A DNA stretch of 21,713 nucleotides from an uncultured Oscillospiraceae bacterium (GTDB lineage: Bacteria; Bacillota; Clostridia; Oscillospirales; Acutalibacteraceae), in the NCBI GenBank assembly GCA_900540535.1, contig UQGM01000042.1, positions 1 to 21,713 on the forward strand, read 5' to 3'. Below, one piece after another: positions 21,021 through 21,713 of the stretch (the stretch's first letter is position 1; the number at the start of each line of letters is the position of its first letter). A program made the translations under genes and the position numbers. Under the pieces are notes generated by a model. That model saw only the letters and a list, made by a program, of their open reading frames with translations, made no database searches and was not told the DNA's origin.

Positions 21021-21374
21021 CTATTCTGGAATATAGGAAGTCCCTCTTGTTATGAACAGTCGATAGATGGTCAAGGGAATATACCAGGTAGACACCAGCA
21101 GTCGCCAGACCAGGACGAAACCGCCGATCACTCCGCCAATAATAAAGTTCAGCAGAAACAACGGAAGGGCGGTTCCCAAAGAGCCGCCCGGCACGATCCA
21201 GGCAAACATCCGTGGGATGCCAAAAGGCAGACCGCAAAGGATGAACAGCCATACATAGTCGGTGACTCCATCTTTTGTGCAGACGGATTTGAAAATGCAG
21301 TACAGCAAAGCCGCCACCGCCACGGGCAGCACGCTCTTTTTGAAAAACTCTTTGATTACTTCGGATTTCGTCAC
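21021..21374 (-). CDS. DUF6050-like integral membrane protein of mobile elements
   Basis: This 117-aa protein has about three membrane segments: VLPVAVAALLYCIF, VWLFILCGLPFGIPRMF and LFLLNFIIGGVIGGFVLVW. Conserved-looking blocks are KSVCTKDGVTDY and TWYIPLTIYRL. This resembles the DUF6050 family seen in integrative elements of Lachnospiraceae and relatives; the function is unknown. I chose GTG 21372-21374 because GGAGGTG stands eight bases upstream. An ATG 66 bp further up lacks a site. An extended -10 (TGATATAAT) lies at about 21400-21408. Its neighbour upstream is the end of a probable relaxase. Confidence 0.72.
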   Translation of the reverse strand: MTKSEVIKEFFKKSVLPVAVAALLYCIFKSVCTKDGVTDYVWLFILCGLPFGIPRMFAWIVPGGSLGTALPLFLLNFIIGGVIGGFVLVWRLLVSTWYIPLTIYRLFITRGTSYIPE

Positions 21375-21399
21375 AGTCAGCACCTCCATTCCTGGTTCC

Positions 21400-21408
21400 A
21401 TTATATCA
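21400..21408 (-). promoter_or_regulatory. Extended -10 ahead of the DUF6050-like gene
   Basis: TGATATAAT on the minus strand, about 25 bp upstream of the GTG start. No clear -35 is present. Confidence 0.35.
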
Positions 21409-21466
21409 GCCGGATAACCATGCGCCCAGGGGTTTTGCAAAGACTGTCAAAAGCGCCCAATCCCCG

Positions 21467-21713
21467 TTACTCCAAGTCGTTGCTCCGCTGCCGCTGCTGT
21501 TCCTGTTCCTTCGGCCTTTCCAGCAGGGCGTCCACATTCTGGCGGAGGGTGTCATATTCCTTTTCCTCCCGTTGTATCTTCCGAAGTTCCGTTTGCAGGG
21601 CGGCCTTGCGGGCGGAGAGTCCTTCCAGTTCTGCTTTCACCTTATCGGAGGAAGGAAGTTTGGTGAGCCCGGTGGCGCATGCCACTTCCATCGACTTTCG
21701 GATGGAGCTTATA
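21467..21713 (-). CDS. C-terminal end of a probable relaxase/mobilization protein, partial
   Basis: The frame is open to the window edge. The visible 81 residues start SSIRKSMEVACATGLTKLP and form a charged coiled coil: VKAELEGLSARKAALQTEL, then REEKEYDTLRQNVDALLE and a Gln/Arg-rich tail. A KLP motif, a long helix and a final NVD.LL are the usual ending of Tn1549-type relaxases, which nick the element's DNA to start transfer. The catalytic N-terminal part is outside the window, so the call rests on the tail alone. Together with the DUF6050-like and SLOG genes it marks an integrative element. Confidence 0.55.
   Translation of the reverse strand, partial: ISSIRKSMEVACATGLTKLPSSDKVKAELEGLSARKAALQTELRKIQREEKEYDTLRQNVDALLERPKEQEQQRQRSNDLE

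Overview
The window looks like chromosome of an anaerobic gut Firmicute, most likely Oscillospiraceae (Ruminococcus-like). Evidence: AT-rich sequence with strong AGGAGG ribosome sites, a short SerA/SerC pair, a DRTGG-protein/ATPase/hydrogenase operon of clostridial type, and several plant-polysaccharide genes. No rRNA, tRNA, CRISPR array or transposase was found.

Region 1 (1-4770) is phage-derived. A divergent switch (S24-type CI repressor on +, DUF739 Cro-like protein on -) has well-formed promoters and repeated operator palindromes. Leftward of it lie three coupled small genes, a small phage gene, a BppU-like baseplate protein with a collagen-like segment, a tail protein with BspA-type leucine-rich repeats, a 56-aa membrane protein (possible holin) and a partial N-acetylmuramoyl-L-alanine amidase. 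No head, portal or terminase gene is present. A zinc-ribbon membrane protein on + sits in the region, with a palindrome like the CI operator in front of it.

Region 2 (4792-8130) is a LacI-type regulator facing a cytoplasmic GH3 glycosidase. Their promoters face each other across one perfect 20-bp palindrome.

Region 3 (8140-16040) holds two copies of a large noncoding, modular, hairpin-rich element (about 625 and 790 bp between inverted terminal hairpins). They flank a copper P-type ATPase with a fused CopZ-like domain, a GH16 lipoprotein, and a KDG kinase/KDPG aldolase pair. Both copies sit between the ends of convergent genes. I do not recognise this element as a named family. It is the least explained structure in the window.

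Region 4 (16086-19333) holds an exported protein of unknown function and the serine biosynthesis operon serC-serA.

Region 5 (19543-21713) begins with a DRTGG protein, an RsbW-like ATPase and the first 44 codons of a ferredoxin/[FeFe]-hydrogenase-type gene. At about 20543 that gene stops abruptly and the sequence becomes the C-terminal part of a SLOG-family protein, then a DUF6050-like membrane protein and the end of a probable relaxase. This is either the edge of an integrated conjugative or mobilizable element, or an assembly join.
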